A DNA stretch of 64,000 bases from Epiperipatus broadwayi. Taxonomy: Eukaryota > Onychophora > Udeonychophora > Euonychophora > Peripatidae. This document shows, piece by piece, positions 12,638 to 23,962 of this stretch (the first letter of the stretch is position 1; every line of letters begins with the position of its first letter). Both the position numbers and the translations under genes were made by a program. Under the pieces are notes generated by a model. It did no database searches, was not told the DNA's origin, and saw only the letters and a program-made list of their open reading frames with translations. Location: contig JAQFVV010012397.1 in the NCBI GenBank assembly GCA_028023455.1, positions 622,001 to 686,000 on the forward strand. The letters are read 5' to 3'.

Positions 12638-12980
12638 ACTGCATATTGCCAAATAACGATAATGATTAAAATATGTATGAATTACACATAAAAACATTGT
12701 TTTGAATAAAATTAAATAATGTAGTTAATAAAGAAAGTTTGTCTTGTATCAATTTTTTTCAAATATTTGAAATTTTCTATTAGTCATACTTTATTTCCTT
12801 TTTTTTTTTTATGCGAATTTTAAAGTAATTTTTCCTTGTTGCTTTGCTTTTATGCGATTTCTGAATATTAGGAATGTATCCCCCATTTTTTAAAATAGGT
12901 TAAGTCTATTTTTGTGTGATTTATTTTAATGCCGATTTTTTGCGGAACCTATCTACCACATAAAATGAGACCCAGGTGTA

Positions 12981-14780
12981 TATGAAAATCGAATACAAGA
13001 TTTTATAATAATGGAAAGCAAAACACACACAATACTAACACACACACAATAGTATCTGTATGCATGGGTGTGGAAATGTGTATAAATGCACAAATCTAGA
13101 AAGAGAAGAAAGATAGCAATTTATTATAATGAGAAATAAATTTAAAGTAATTAATAACCTAGTTTAAATTTAAAGCAATTAATAACCTAATTTAATAGTG
13201 GACTGGATGGAAGGAGAGTATAATTAGAAACAAATCTATTGCTAGACACTCATGCCTTTATAATTTAGGGAAACTATCGATACCTACCTTTCTATTTTTC
13301 AATATTCTATATTTATTTTATGTATTATATACTATACATGTATGTGTGTGCTGTGATTAGGGTATTTACGAAATCTAAATTTTCTATAATCTGAAACATC
13401 TCTATATATACCTATTGAATGTATTAACATCCATATATCACAATACATCTGTCCAACCACTGATCATAAATTTCAGGGGGAAGGGGCGATAGGGCGGTTA
13501 CATTTATTATTGTTATTGTTAATCACTGAATATCAGCAATCTTTATTGATTATTATATAATTTTTTTCTGTGTATGTTAATGAATAACTCAGAATAAAAT
13601 TGAATTATCTGATTAAGAAAGTTTATAAGTTTCTTAAGTTTGATTGATTTTCTTATGGAAATAGTTTAGTAATCACCATATCTATTAGTTTCCCAGCAGT
13701 AACCATAGTTTAAAAATATAATAATGATTTGATAAATAATTAGAAAAAAGGAGCAATATAAAATGACTTACAAGAGGCCAGACATCTCAACATATTGTTA
13801 AAGGAACATCCATTGACCCATTGAAAATTATTGCAATATATATTGGTGCATACTATGGTATTGATTTTTCAATTCTAAATTAATAACAGACATGATTTAT
13901 GTAATATCAGTGGTAATATCAGTTGTAGCATTATTTGTAGAGCTGCAGATAGGAGGATCATCACCATCATTATATCAATTATTAATCTAAAATGTAAATA
14001 GAATAAATAGTCATTCATATATATTTGTAGTTTATGATATTGCCTAAAGGTATGCCTCCCAGCAGTGAATCATAAAGACCTATGATGGGAGGGATTGCTA
14101 AATAGGATTTATCATATAGGCACTTCTCCTGTTGCCCTCGGCCATCCCGGTATAAAAATTTGCCTATTTTTTCACCAGATCACACGATCACTTTTTACCG
14201 GCTGTTCACCACTCCACATATTAAACTGATACAATATATATATTGGTACATCTATAAAATTATTAAGCTGCCCATCCCATGACACCAAGCAGAATATTAA
14301 AAAAAAATATGAATGATTATGATATTCATCTTGCCAGTAAATTTAATTTTCTTTCATATGGGCTTGAAATAAAAAATAAAGTCTAAGCTTTTCTTCTTGT
14401 TGTGTCTTGCCGAGTTCTAACATCAATAATATTGTCCATTATCTATTACTATATATATATAATCCAAATATGCATAACATTATTGTAATGGAATCAACTA
14501 ACAAATATCACAATTTAAGCTTTACATTTATCCTAGATACATTACAAAATTCAAATTACAATCAGACATCAGTATAAATATAAAACATTAAGTTATGATA
14601 TTATATAAATGTAATACAAATAAAATGTCTGTTAATTAATAAATATTGTAATAGCTAAAAAAATAATAAATATAATGGTAATTAACTATTATATACAGTC
14701 TTTAAATCCTCAGACGTGCATTTGGTTAATTCCTTAACCCTCCTCAACTGCCCTCAAATTCAAAAAACATAAGAGAAACA
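12981..14780. other. Intron, no gene recognised
   Basis: AT-rich sequence with no coding signal I can support. A short stem (ATCATA/TATGAT inside CCTCCC/GGGAGG, 14055-14092) is the only structure I noted. Confidence 0.45.
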
Positions 14781-14786
14781 AACATC

Positions 14787-14838
14787 ATTACCTCAAATAA
14801 CATGAATGCCGAATTACCTCAAATCCCATGAATGCCGA
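14787..14838. repeat. Two tandem copies of a 26-bp unit
   Basis: ATTACCTCAAATAACATGAA and its near-identical successor, each followed by TGCCGA, sit head to tail just downstream of the Penelope-like fragment on its minus strand. Confidence 0.75.
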
Positions 14839-15600
14839 ATTTTAACATTAGCACCTTGTCTATTAATTATATTCATTTTATTTCTATTTATTAAAATTTC
14901 CTCCGGAATTTTTCTTTTATTATGATTTCTCTATTCAAGAAGAATCTTAACACTTTCAGCATCAAATTTAAATTTATATTTGCACGTCCTTTCATGACTC
15001 AAAGCAGTCAATAAATCATTCTTATTTTTACTTTTCACAAGTTTGTATAATAATTCATGCTCCTTTAATCTTTTCTCTACATTGCATCTTGATTCACCTA
15101 TATATGATAACATACTTCAACAAAAAATTTGAATACTATTTTGCTTGACAGTTGTGACACTTTTTAGAATTATTCATGAATTTATTCCCATTATTTGTAC
15201 ACAAAATGAAACATTAAACACACATCCTTATAGATATCATTAAAAAAATTTCACTTGACCATCTGAAATATATGGAATAGATATCCATTTTTTATTACCA
15301 ATCTTCAACTCCTTTAAATCATTATAACTTTTTAAATTGTCATAAAGTATTATTAATCTGTTCAATCTTATAACTAACTTCAAGCAATTCCTTGACAAAT
15401 ATTTCAATATTTTTTAATGTATCACATTGGTAAAAACATAATTTTTCATTACAAAACAAAAAAGATCTATAACTTGTCATCTTACGTATAATTGGTACTT
15501 TTGATTTACAAATTATATATCCCCTTTTTTACAATAGTTTATTAATTTATAACTTAACATTTTATCTCTTGTATAAATAAATCCAAACATTTAATAGTTT
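14826..15600 (-). pseudogene. Penelope-like element fragment: RT thumb to GIY-YIG endonuclease
   Basis: Minus-strand remnant of a Penelope-like retroelement, broken by stops. Near 15460-15540 is a segment with KRGYIICKSKVPIIRK, in the position of the RT thumb/linker. It continues through KSYNDLKELKIGNKKW and PYISDGQVKFF (about 15230-15340). The clearest part is the GIY-YIG-type nuclease start, SYIGESRCNVEKRLKEHELL (about 15050-15110), followed by the conserved His-Glu spacing region (TALSHERTCKYKFKFDAESV). RT catalytic motifs are absent, so only the 3' part is present. It faces the other Penelope-like copy at 18.66-20.7 kb in the opposite orientation, with exon A1 between them. Confidence 0.75.
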
Positions 15601-15669
15601 TGTTTTGTTTATATATGTGTAAATAAAATATTTTTTGGGTTAAACCGTGAAATCATTAACTATAATATA

Positions 15670-17760
15670 TATATAAACACTGCAACAGAGAATAAAAAGT
15701 AAAATTAACTTAAATAAACTAAATATATTTCTAACATCTTAACATCATAGTTATGGTAAACAAACAAAAAAACAACAACAATAGCATTTTAACAGTAAAA
15801 TACTGTTTTATTTTTTTCTATAACAAACATGAGTTTGACAGTAAAGCATTGGAGTATACTGGGTTATTTAAGTTAATTTTATTTTTCATTCTCTGTTCCA
15901 CTGTTTTTATATTATTTATGACAGAGGTTCAATCTATTATATATACACAACAGATAGGCAGAGAGATAGACAGATGGATAATAGATGAAAAATAGAAAAA
16001 AACTATATAATATTAATAGATAAATAATATGAGACAACTCAATAAATAAATAAATTGCAAGAACGAATCCATAAATGAATTATAACACTAAACTAAATTA
16101 ATAATTATAAATGCAATGAAATTACTTACAATCACAGGAAGGCAACTCAGGCCATGAACCATTGGATGTACAAAAAACTTCTGCTTTTCCATTCAACTTA
16201 TATCCGTTTTTACAATAATATACAGCAAAACTTTTTTTTCCTGTTGGTGTAGAAAAATTATAAAATGCATTGGGAATATTCGGAGGTTTTTGACACATCA
16301 CTGAAATAATAGGAAATATTGTCATGTATAGCTTCATTAATTGTGTATAAAACAAGCAAATTTAGAATTATTAATTCCTTAAGTTTTTTTTTTTTTTTTT
16401 TTTAAACAAACACTTTTGCTTTTTTTCCCCCATATTTTGATTAACTTTTAAATATTTAGATAAAAAATACAAATATATTAATAGAAAAATAATCTTACCT
16501 TTACATTTTTCAAAACAGTTTTACCTAACTAATATAATGATAAGAAAAAAGCTTACTTTTATAATAGAATTTAAACCAGTCTTTATAAAACATGATATAT
16601 TTACTAAAGATCTTCAATATATGCACCAGCATTTAAGAATTTATAATAGACCCCCTTATACACACATGTGTATATAAAAATTACATATATTTATTATCCT
16701 GAAAGTAATCAAAAATACATGAATAATTGATCTTCCTGCTGAAGGCAAGTATCTTAGTTATAAATTATTATAAAAACACGCATTTTATTTACTCTCTTAT
16801 TATGGAAGCATTGAAAGTTAGGATGAATTTTGTATAAGAGAATATATTTTTAAGTGTGTGTATGTGCATGTATTTTTATTATATTTCAGAAGTCTATCTT
16901 TAGCAGGAAAAGCAATTGGTAGCAAGCTATTATTAAATTTTGAGCTATCACTGATAATGATATATGGGTGTAATTTGTTTTATTTAAATAAATAGTTTAG
17001 CTTTTAGCATTCTTTGTACATGTACTGTTTATAATTATTTGATAGAAAACTCCACATAAACAATTTAAAACCATTTTCATCAAACTTAACAAATGCCTGG
17101 AAGAAATAATGGTTTGGTCTATTTCCTTGCTTGAACATGATTGAAAACTTTTCCATTGAATAACATTTAGGCCAGTCACTGATCTTGGCAGTTAAATAAA
17201 ACTGTTTTACAAAACAAACAATTAAATAAAAAAGGAACTAATATTCTCATGTGATAACAAATCCCTTACATCAGAACTTATTTACTTCTTCAAATATATA
17301 AATGTGTTCCTTTTTTAATTTTTTCATTCTTGTTTTTCTATTCTCAAAAATTATTGATTGAAAGTTCATATTTTATTAAATAAGTCTCATTTGTTGACTA
17401 AGAGATTTTCCTCCAATAATTTTGTCCTAATAACATTGATCTTATTTAATTCAAACTTTTCATCCATGATAGCAGAGCTTTTTAGAATTTTATATAGCTT
17501 CTTTTAATAATCTCTAGTCACGTTTGTTAATTTTGTCAGAATTATTAAAATTGATATACTGTGTTAATTTAATACATGAATAAATGCATAATGAACTAGA
17601 GTCCTTCATAACAGTAAAAATATTTTTTTCTAACATTAATTCAATGTTTCACCTGCAACAACAAATTTCCATTCTGAAATTAAATACCATATCCTTTGTC
17701 AGATTAAACATGTTAAAATTGTTGGAATAACTTTAATTCTAGATAATATATGAATAAATA
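15670..17760. repeat. Segmental duplication block containing exon A1
   Basis: Aligns with 34745-36905 through intron, exon and intron (shared landmarks include CTGCAACAGAGAATAAAAA at the left and ATAATATATGAATAAATA at the right). Small indels separate the two copies. It is the A part of the duplicated A-B-C unit. Confidence 0.85.
16130..16300 (-). CDS. Sushi/CCP domain exon A1 (internal coding exon)
   Basis: A 171-bp phase 1-1 exon encoding one sushi module. The acceptor is TATTTCAG and the donor GTAAGT, on the minus strand. The cysteines lie in MCQKPP, VYYC, EVFC and LPSC, and the Trp is in GSWPEL. Sequons are NFS and NGS. It is the partner of exon A2 (35205-35372) and differs from it by several residues and one codon. 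In the mature message it would follow B2 (7.7 kb upstream) or, if it were usable, C2. It precedes B1. As with the other exons, the residues before the acceptor and after the donor in the open frame are intronic. Confidence 0.9.
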
Positions 17761-17774
17761 AATAAATATATATA

Positions 17775-18050
17775 TATATAGTGAAATAATCCATTGAAAA
17801 AAATTGAATATTTGTCATTCTGTAAAATGGTTAAAATAAAAATAATAATGCTTGGGCATCCATATAAAATTTGAATACTATAAATAATGATATAAGAAAA
17901 TGCAACTGTGAATTGAGAAGAAAAGATACAGAAAAAAAAACAAAAGTAAAATCTATAACACAATATTTTGATATTGAAAGGAAACTGTCGAGAATATAAA
18001 GAAAAGAAAGCATTAGCACCAAAAATAATGGCATAAAAAAACTTCTATAA
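17775..18050. repeat. Dispersed repeat, second copy at 41305-41575
   Basis: The two stretches align over about 270 bp (shared GAAATAATCCATT, CATTCTGTAAAATGG/GATTCTGTAAAATGG, GATATTGAAAGG, AGCATTAGCAC). At 41.3 kb it forms the interior of a large inverted-repeat element; here it begins exactly where the duplicated A block ends. Minus-strand open frames of 74 and 85 codons here look like chance frames. Confidence 0.7.
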
Positions 18051-18660
18051 AGAACTATTTTTAATAAAGAACAAAAATCAATGTTCAATCATTTTTGAAA
18101 TGCCAAATAATGTAACTAAAAAATAAAACTTTTAATTAAATCTATAAAGAATAGAAAAATTACAGGAAATAATAGAATTATTATCAATATTTTAAAAGAA
18201 GCAGATGAAAAAGTAAAGAAATTATTAAGTAAAGTTATGTAACAAACGTTTAAATAATAAAAATGTATTCATGATTAGAAGAATACAGCAAAGATATTGA
18301 TATATTAAATATTGTTGGGGCTGCAATCTACACTGTATCTAAATTTGTGACTTCTAATTATACACTAACCAAAGAAAAATCTATATGATGAAATTAAGAC
18401 CATTAAAATCCACAAACTTTACGATGTTCAAGTAGCTTTTTTCCTCCGAGTGCCATATACAATTATACATATATAAATAAAATATATTCTGTTTATGTTG
18501 AAAGTACATATATTTTATTCTTTATTCATCAACCTTTCTGATTTTGATGTGCAATATTTTGCATAAATTATTTTCTAAGAGAAATACTTTTAAATGTTGC
18601 AAAAAGAAGAAGAATTTTAAACTTTTATTTATTACCGGATAATATTGTTTATAGGTGTAA
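18051..18660. other. No gene recognised
   Basis: AT-rich sequence leading into the Penelope-like element. I see nothing that I can name. Confidence 0.4.
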
Positions 18661-18664
18661 TGGT

Positions 18665-20680
18665 TTGCAAATGTTTTTACAACATAAATTTGAGAATAAA
18701 TTTAACATTTTAGTGACGAAACAAAATGTAATAATTTATAATGAAGTACAAGATAATTTTGTGAATTTATCAAATGTGAATTTGTCAATGGAATTTAAAT
18801 CTTTATTGGAATATTGTGGTTGGAAGGATACGAATATGGAGATTATTGCAGATATTGAAAAAACTTATGAGTTTTCAGAAAAGGAAGAAGTGATTAAACA
18901 GATTGCTCCATTGTAAAGGATTGTTATTATTTTGCAGAGGGTAAGAATTAGTATAAAATGATTAATAAGTTCAGATTGCTGTTGCAAGAGAAAATTGTTA
19001 TTTGTGTGAAGGAAGATAAAGGTAATCTATTTGTATTAATGGATGGACATGTATATAATATGAAAATTTCTCAGCAAATTGTTAAGTTAAGTTTTGAAAA
19101 GTGGAAAATTATAAGTTAAAAATGTGTAAGGACAAGTTTCTTTGTAATGTTTTACATTTGTATGTTGGTAAAATATTTAGGAGATGAATATTTGAGGATT
19201 TATCCATCAACGGCGATTGTTCCATATTTATTTGCAAATGTTAAAGTTCATAAAGAGAATGCTCCATTAAGATTAATGATAGATTCTGGGGGTTGTTATT
19301 ATCAGAAAGTATCGCAATTGTTTGCAAAATGGTTACAAGAGTTGGTTGGTTTTGGCAAATATACAATTAAATCTACATTTGAATTTGTTTGGATTTTGGA
19401 GTCCGCTAAGGTGGTGGATGATTATTATATGGTCTTGTTGAATGCATGTGAGTTATATGGCTCAGTGGACTATAATAAATCGATAAGTGTAATTAAAAAA
19501 CTTTTGTTAGATTATAATGTGGACATTTGTAAAGCCATATTTATCATGGAGGTATTGGAATAGATTAATGGTGATATTACTGCAAGATATAAAGGATTTT
19601 TATCAAATGAAGAATGGTTGGCCGATGGGGTTGGCAGTGAGTGATATTGTGTGCAGTTACATGTTTCGAAAATGGAAAAGTATATTGTTGAGCCATTTAT
19701 AAGGAGTAATGATTTAGTGTATAGAAGATATATGAATGATGTTTTTGTGTATGGATCAAAAGATGTGATAATGAATATGTTTAATGTATTAAATGAGAAT
19801 TCTGGTTTGTCATGGACTATTGAGTTTGAATGTGATGGTGTCTTAAAGTATTTAGATGTAAATGTATATAAATGCTGTAATATGTTTGGGTATAAAATGC
19901 TTGTTAAACCATTAAATGTAAGAGGTTTTATACATCCATCATCGAATGTTCCTTTGAATTATAAAATGGCTGGATTCAAGTGCTTTTTTGTATCGAAATA
20001 TGCATCTTTGTAAATTTGAAGCAGATAGAAAAAGGAATATTGAGGATTATATTGATGACTTGATAGGTGTGGGATACAAAAAAAAACTATTACACAGACA
20101 GTTGAGTTTGTTTTATAATAATGTGCAGTCTAAACATAAAGTGGATGTAAATAATAAAATGGTCAAAAAGTGGTTTTCTTTAGCTTATGGGCCATCTATA
20201 ACTAAGAAAATGGAAAAATATAATTGGTAAAGATTATAATATAATTTTTCATTCATCTTTGTGTTTAAATAGACTAATAAATAATTCAAAGGATGGGGTA
20301 GAAGAAATGAATAGATATGAAGTGGTTTATTCCATTTCCTGCAAAGAAATTGATTGTAATGCTATTTATTACCGGGAAACGAAGGCAAATGTTTTAACGT
20401 GATTACAACAGCATGTTTATCAGTATAAAAAGTCCAAAAGTGATTTAGAGGTTAATTCTGTTTTTTCTAGTCATGAAAATAGTTGTGGACATGAGTTTTA
20501 TCCTCAAAATATTACTACTGGGTGCAATGAATCAAATGATAGAAAGAGAAAGTTGAAAGAGGCTTGGTTTATTGCGAGGTCTAAAAACATTATCAATCTG
20601 CGTAACACTAGTGTTCCACTGAGCATGCACTGGAAAATTAACCATTCAGTTCCAATATGTCACCATGATTCTGGTATAGT
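18665..20680 (+). pseudogene. Penelope-like retroelement, nearly full coding region, inactivated
   Basis: Penelope-like elements carry an RT followed by a GIY-YIG nuclease. Here an N-terminal part at 18665-18913 is followed by the RT core: ANVKVHKENAPLRLMIDSGG (about 19225-19290); YGSVDYNKS (about 19455); the usual Y-V/A-D-D box altered to RRYMNDVFVYGS (about 19725-19760), so one catalytic Asp is lost; and KYLDVNVYK (about 19850). The thumb region follows (19988-20230, KKLLHRQLSLFYNN). The nuclease start is degraded to YSISCKEIDCNAIYYRE (about 20325-20380). The element ends after ARSKNIINLRN near 20600. At least four frameshifts or stops (after 18916, 19563, 20013 and 20230) and the altered motifs show it is dead. 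The lower confidence is for the ends, which I could not define. Confidence 0.82.
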
Positions 20681-20802
20681 GTACCAAAAGCGCTTAGCAA
20701 ATTGTTCATTGTGATTAATATTTTTTCAATTTTTGGCTGCTCTGTTTATCATGATTTATAATGAAAAATAATTTTCATTATCTGACAGTTTTTTATATTA
20801 TT

Positions 20803-20925
20803 TATTAGAGTAGTATAATAATGAGATATATTATTCATATAACATCCACACATATTTACATAATTAAATAATAAAATTTATTTATATATATAATATACAT
20901 GTACAACGATTCAATCCTCTCTACT
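20803..20925. repeat. Repeat shared with the right end of the LTR-like block at 3643-3770
   Basis: Both contain ATAATGAGATATATTATTCATATA-like sequence (one base different) and an ATTAAATAA-rich tail. It lies between the Penelope-like element and the gypsy integrase relic. Confidence 0.65.
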
Positions 20926-20949
20926 CTACAAATAATCTTCTAATTTTGC

Positions 20950-21835
20950 AGGTTTTTTGTGTATGTGTGTTCTTCTGAGGAAAAGCCTCTTTTCCTTTTC
21001 TTGGGTCATCATGATTTCAGGCTCCTAGTTGGAGTGAGTTTGATATAACAATCTTTTACTTGCTTCAATAGTTTGACTGAAGATTTGGGTTGTGGTTCTG
21101 GCTTATTCACCATTTGGTCTTCCTCCTTCACAATAAAATTTTCATTATAATTTGTTGATTTAATTCAAATATCTACAACTGGTGTCCTACTTTTACGATG
21201 CTATAAATGATTGTATATCTATCAAACTTTTTTCCGCTATTCTATTTATTAATCTTATTTGTCAAGACAAGATTTTCAATATATCCCCTTGTCTCCATTT
21301 ATTTTTTAAAATATCATATATCCAAATACTTTCTACAACTTTTAAAATTTTCACAATCCATGGAGTCATTTATATTTTCATTTGTAGTTGGCAAAAATTT
21401 AGAATGATGAGAGCAGAATTTTCGGCCCTTAACAATTTGGCTGGTCTCTTATTGGCAGCTGTGCATAGATTGAAGTGCTGAAAAAACATTGCATCTAATA
21501 ATGCTTGTGTAATATCCTTTGAGGGGTTTCACTCAGTGTAGATTTTAATTGTTTAACTGCCTTTTCTGCAAGACTGTTAGATCAGGATGACATGATACTA
21601 TAACTACTTGGCATATTCCCATATCTATTACAAAATCCTTCAATTTCTGAGATGCCAGAGTAGTTCCATTATCCGACACAATAACCTCTAGATACCATAT
21701 AATAATCAATTGACGACACCTTATTACTTTCACAATGCCTTTATTATCCACCCTTTCCTTCAGTCGACAGTTTCAATTGCCCCAGCAAACTTCTTCAGAA
21801 CTTTTATATCTCATGATCACCATCTCATACTAGCA
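20950..21835 (-). pseudogene. Gypsy integrase core and C-terminal tail, copy 2
   Basis: Minus-strand integrase relic. The core shows VDNKGIVKVIRCRQ, then VIVSDNGTTLASQKLKDF (about 21630-21690), containing the SDNG motif with the second catalytic Asp. Next is VSCHPDLTVLQKRQ, corresponding to the usual YHP...GLAER region, in which the catalytic Glu position is not preserved. Downstream (about 20950-21540) lie fragments consistent with the integrase C-terminal region. Frames are broken in several places. The upstream half of integrase is missing and replaced by the inserted block at about 21840-22535. Confidence 0.75.
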
Positions 21836-21869
21836 CATAATTGATTACTCTCATTGGCACAAGGTGGCA

Positions 21870-22395
21870 CTACTGTATGGAGAGTTAGGAGATTGGATGC
21901 GAGTTAATTTATGATAATAGTAAGGAAAGTAGTTTAAGATTGGATGCAAGTTAATTTATGATAATAGTAAGGAAAGTAGTTTATTATTTAAGACTCGAAT
22001 GGGATCTTTAGCAACAAGAGAATATACATGTAAATGGAAAACCATGGATAATTTAGTGTGCAAATTGTGTAAGGAAGGTATAGAAAATATTAGGCATCTG
22101 TTGATTGAATGTAAATGCTTGAAAGCAGAAAGGGTACAGATAATGAAGTTATGAGAGAATAGACATAAACAAAGTGACTATACAGAAAGTGAGTTATTAA
22201 TTTTATGTTGGGTTTGCGAAGAGATACGGGGGATTTAGATATAAAGGCCATAGAGTTGACAAAGATTATGTTGTGGAAATGGGATGGGGCAGAATATGGG
22301 AAGACTTAAGAGTGGGGAATGGAGAATAAAATGGCTAACAGATTTATCTTGGCATAATTGCTGAGATATTCTTGACGTCGTTTAAGGAGAAGCCA
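21870..22395 (+). pseudogene. LINE 3'-end fragment (relative of the copy at 54.9-55.7 kb)
   Basis: Plus-strand fragment closely similar to 55290-55745. The translated parts include RMGSLATREYTCKWK and a cysteine-rich stretch (CKLCKEGIENIRHLLIEC), the zinc-knuckle-like segment typical of LINE ORF C termini, and it ends near GTTTAAGGAGAAGCCA. Its start is a head-to-tail duplication of about 46 bp (TTAATTTATGATAATAGTAA repeated near 21906 and 21953). It interrupts the gypsy integrase relic. No RT core is present. Confidence 0.7.
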
Positions 22396-22535
22396 AATAC
22401 ATCACATCAGATATAAGGGTTCTGAAGAAGATTGCTGGGGCAATCAAAACTGTCGAGTGAAGGAAAGGGTGGATAATAAAAGCATTGTGAAAGTAATAAG
22501 GTGTCATCAATTGATTATTATATGATATACAATTG
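22396..22535 (+). pseudogene. Inverted fragment of gypsy integrase
   Basis: This stretch is nearly the reverse complement of 21690-21830: GAAGGAAAGGGTGGATAATA and AAGTAATAAGGTGTC occur here on the plus strand and there on the minus strand. Together the two copies form inverted arms around the LINE fragment, in a way not expected from simple insertion. Confidence 0.75.
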
Positions 22536-22589
22536 ACAATGCAATAGGAAATAGTGGTTATTAATCTCTAGATAACTGATTTGCAAATA

Positions 22590-22930
22590 TCTGTTTCAGC
22601 ACTCTAATAGTGCTATCTGCATTAGTGTTTCTAATTATTTTATAGTCCATCCATTGTGAATATGAGTGTTTAATTATTAAGAATATATAACCATTAATTG
22701 GGTTCAGAATGATATAGATGAAGACATTTCCATAATTGAGTTTATTTAGGCCAAGATTGCATTCTCATACATTAGCATCAGAAAGGCATGATAAGACATC
22801 AGCATGTTCAATCATATGCCATTAGCACATATAGCCATCGTAGCATACAATAGCATGTATGGTTAGGAATGTTTTCATCATTGCCATTATCAGTAATGGT
22901 GATGATCAATACAAATTTGGAATTTCTGTC
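22590..22930 (-). pseudogene. Gypsy RNase H-distal fragment, copy 2
   Basis: Aligns with 1-365 with scattered changes and small indels (shared TTTCAGCACTCTAAT, GATGAAGACATTTCCATAA, GATCAATACAAATTTG). The homology stops at about 22925-22933, where the sequence passes directly into the broken sushi exon. In copy 1 the same boundary is followed by about 3.7 kb of further gypsy and intron sequence before the exon. Confidence 0.8.
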
Positions 22931-22933
22931 CAT

Positions 22934-23069
22934 TTATTTTCTAGATTACAAGGAACTTCTTTTTGACCAATTAAAACATATTCAATTTTACAATGATATA
23001 TTATAACAGCTTAAGTTCCATTTGAAAATTGAAAAATTAGAATAGGAGTTTGCATATACCCACATGATA
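22934..23069 (-). pseudogene. Broken sushi/CCP exon C2
   Basis: Degraded copy of exon C1 (4115-4285). The acceptor side is retained (CATGATACTACAAAAC on the plus strand). The 3' part of the exon, with the Trp, the fourth Cys and the GTAAGT donor, is gone and replaced by gypsy-derived sequence. A small deletion near 23052 and a frame-disrupting change near the middle also remove a continuous frame. Because neighbouring exons are phase 1-1, losing it would drop one module without a frameshift. Confidence 0.85.
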
Positions 23070-23640
23070 CTACAAAACAAATTAACCACAAAAAAATAAT
23101 ATTAATCATAATGTGTTTGCAAATATTTTATTTTGGTTTACAAATTTAATATACAATTAATTTCTTTATTATCAGTACTTTTTATTCCTCTCCTTTTTAT
23201 ATTTAAAACAAAACTGTCTGCAAGACAAAATAGAAAAACAATTCTGAAAATCACTATTAGACATTTAAATCATAGAGAGAAGAAAAATTAATATAAAAAT
23301 ATAAAACTGGCTATGTGTAGAATTTATAATGTCATCTCTGAAAATTGTATGACATGGATTGAGCACAATACATCCACCCCAACTTACATTATGTTTATTT
23401 TTTCATTTGACCATCAATCTAAGAGCAATTATCTCTCACTGGGAAACTACACAGAGTATACATCTGTATATATACATACAAAGATATTAATGTAAAATAA
23501 TACTCATAGAGAGATTAAATATAAAATTTTCATAAAATTGATTGTACCAAGTATACTTTTGATATCATATGTAATGAATCAAAATAGTAATAGTATTGAA
23601 ATGAGCAAAAAATTAATGTTCTCAACCAAATGACCAATGA
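23070..23640. other. Duplicated intron with the unoccupied hAT site
   Basis: Aligns with 4286-4689 and resumes similarity at about 6327. The site near 23650 lacks the element found in copy 1. Confidence 0.75.
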
Positions 23641-23962
23641 ATATGACAGGAAGACTTCGAAAGTATACTTGGTTTAATAAATATTGTTAAAACTTTATAT
23701 TTACACTGTGTATAAGTATTCTTTTAAATTAATATTTAGAATGGCAGAATATGGAAATTACATATATGAATATGTGTTTGTAAAGAAAAAGATATTGCCA
23801 AAAAATAAACTTGCAATCATATAAATTATTCAATAAATGTCTATACATAATTTGAAAACATGATACAAAAATTAGGTTTTATTTTAAAATATTATCAAAA
23901 TAAATCTTTTGAGTTAATAAAAAAATGAATTTTATTATTTCAAATGCAATGAAATGACTTAC

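Larger units (their letters stand above)
9082..12978. mobile_element. Tc1/mariner superfamily (Tigger/pogo-like) transposon, interrupted by a LINE
   Basis: The ends are near-perfect inverted repeats (CATCTGGGTCTCATTTTATG at the left, CATAAAATGAGACCCAGGTG at the right). TA dinucleotides sit at 9080-9081 and 12979-12980, the target duplication of the Tc1/mariner superfamily. Subterminal repeats of the form TTTTATGCG occur at both ends, a style seen in Tigger-like elements. Removing the inserted LINE (about 9924-12354) leaves a host element of roughly 1.4-1.5 kb. No intact transposase remains. The assignment to pogo/Tigger rather than another Tc1/mariner group is inference from the ends. Confidence 0.8.

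Noticed and set aside
18665-20230. Reading the Penelope-like pieces as separate host genes
   Set aside because: Their order and motifs fit one decayed retroelement with frameshifts.
22934-23069. Treating the second C exon as a functional exon
   Set aside because: It lacks the Trp, the fourth Cys and a splice donor, and the frame is disrupted.
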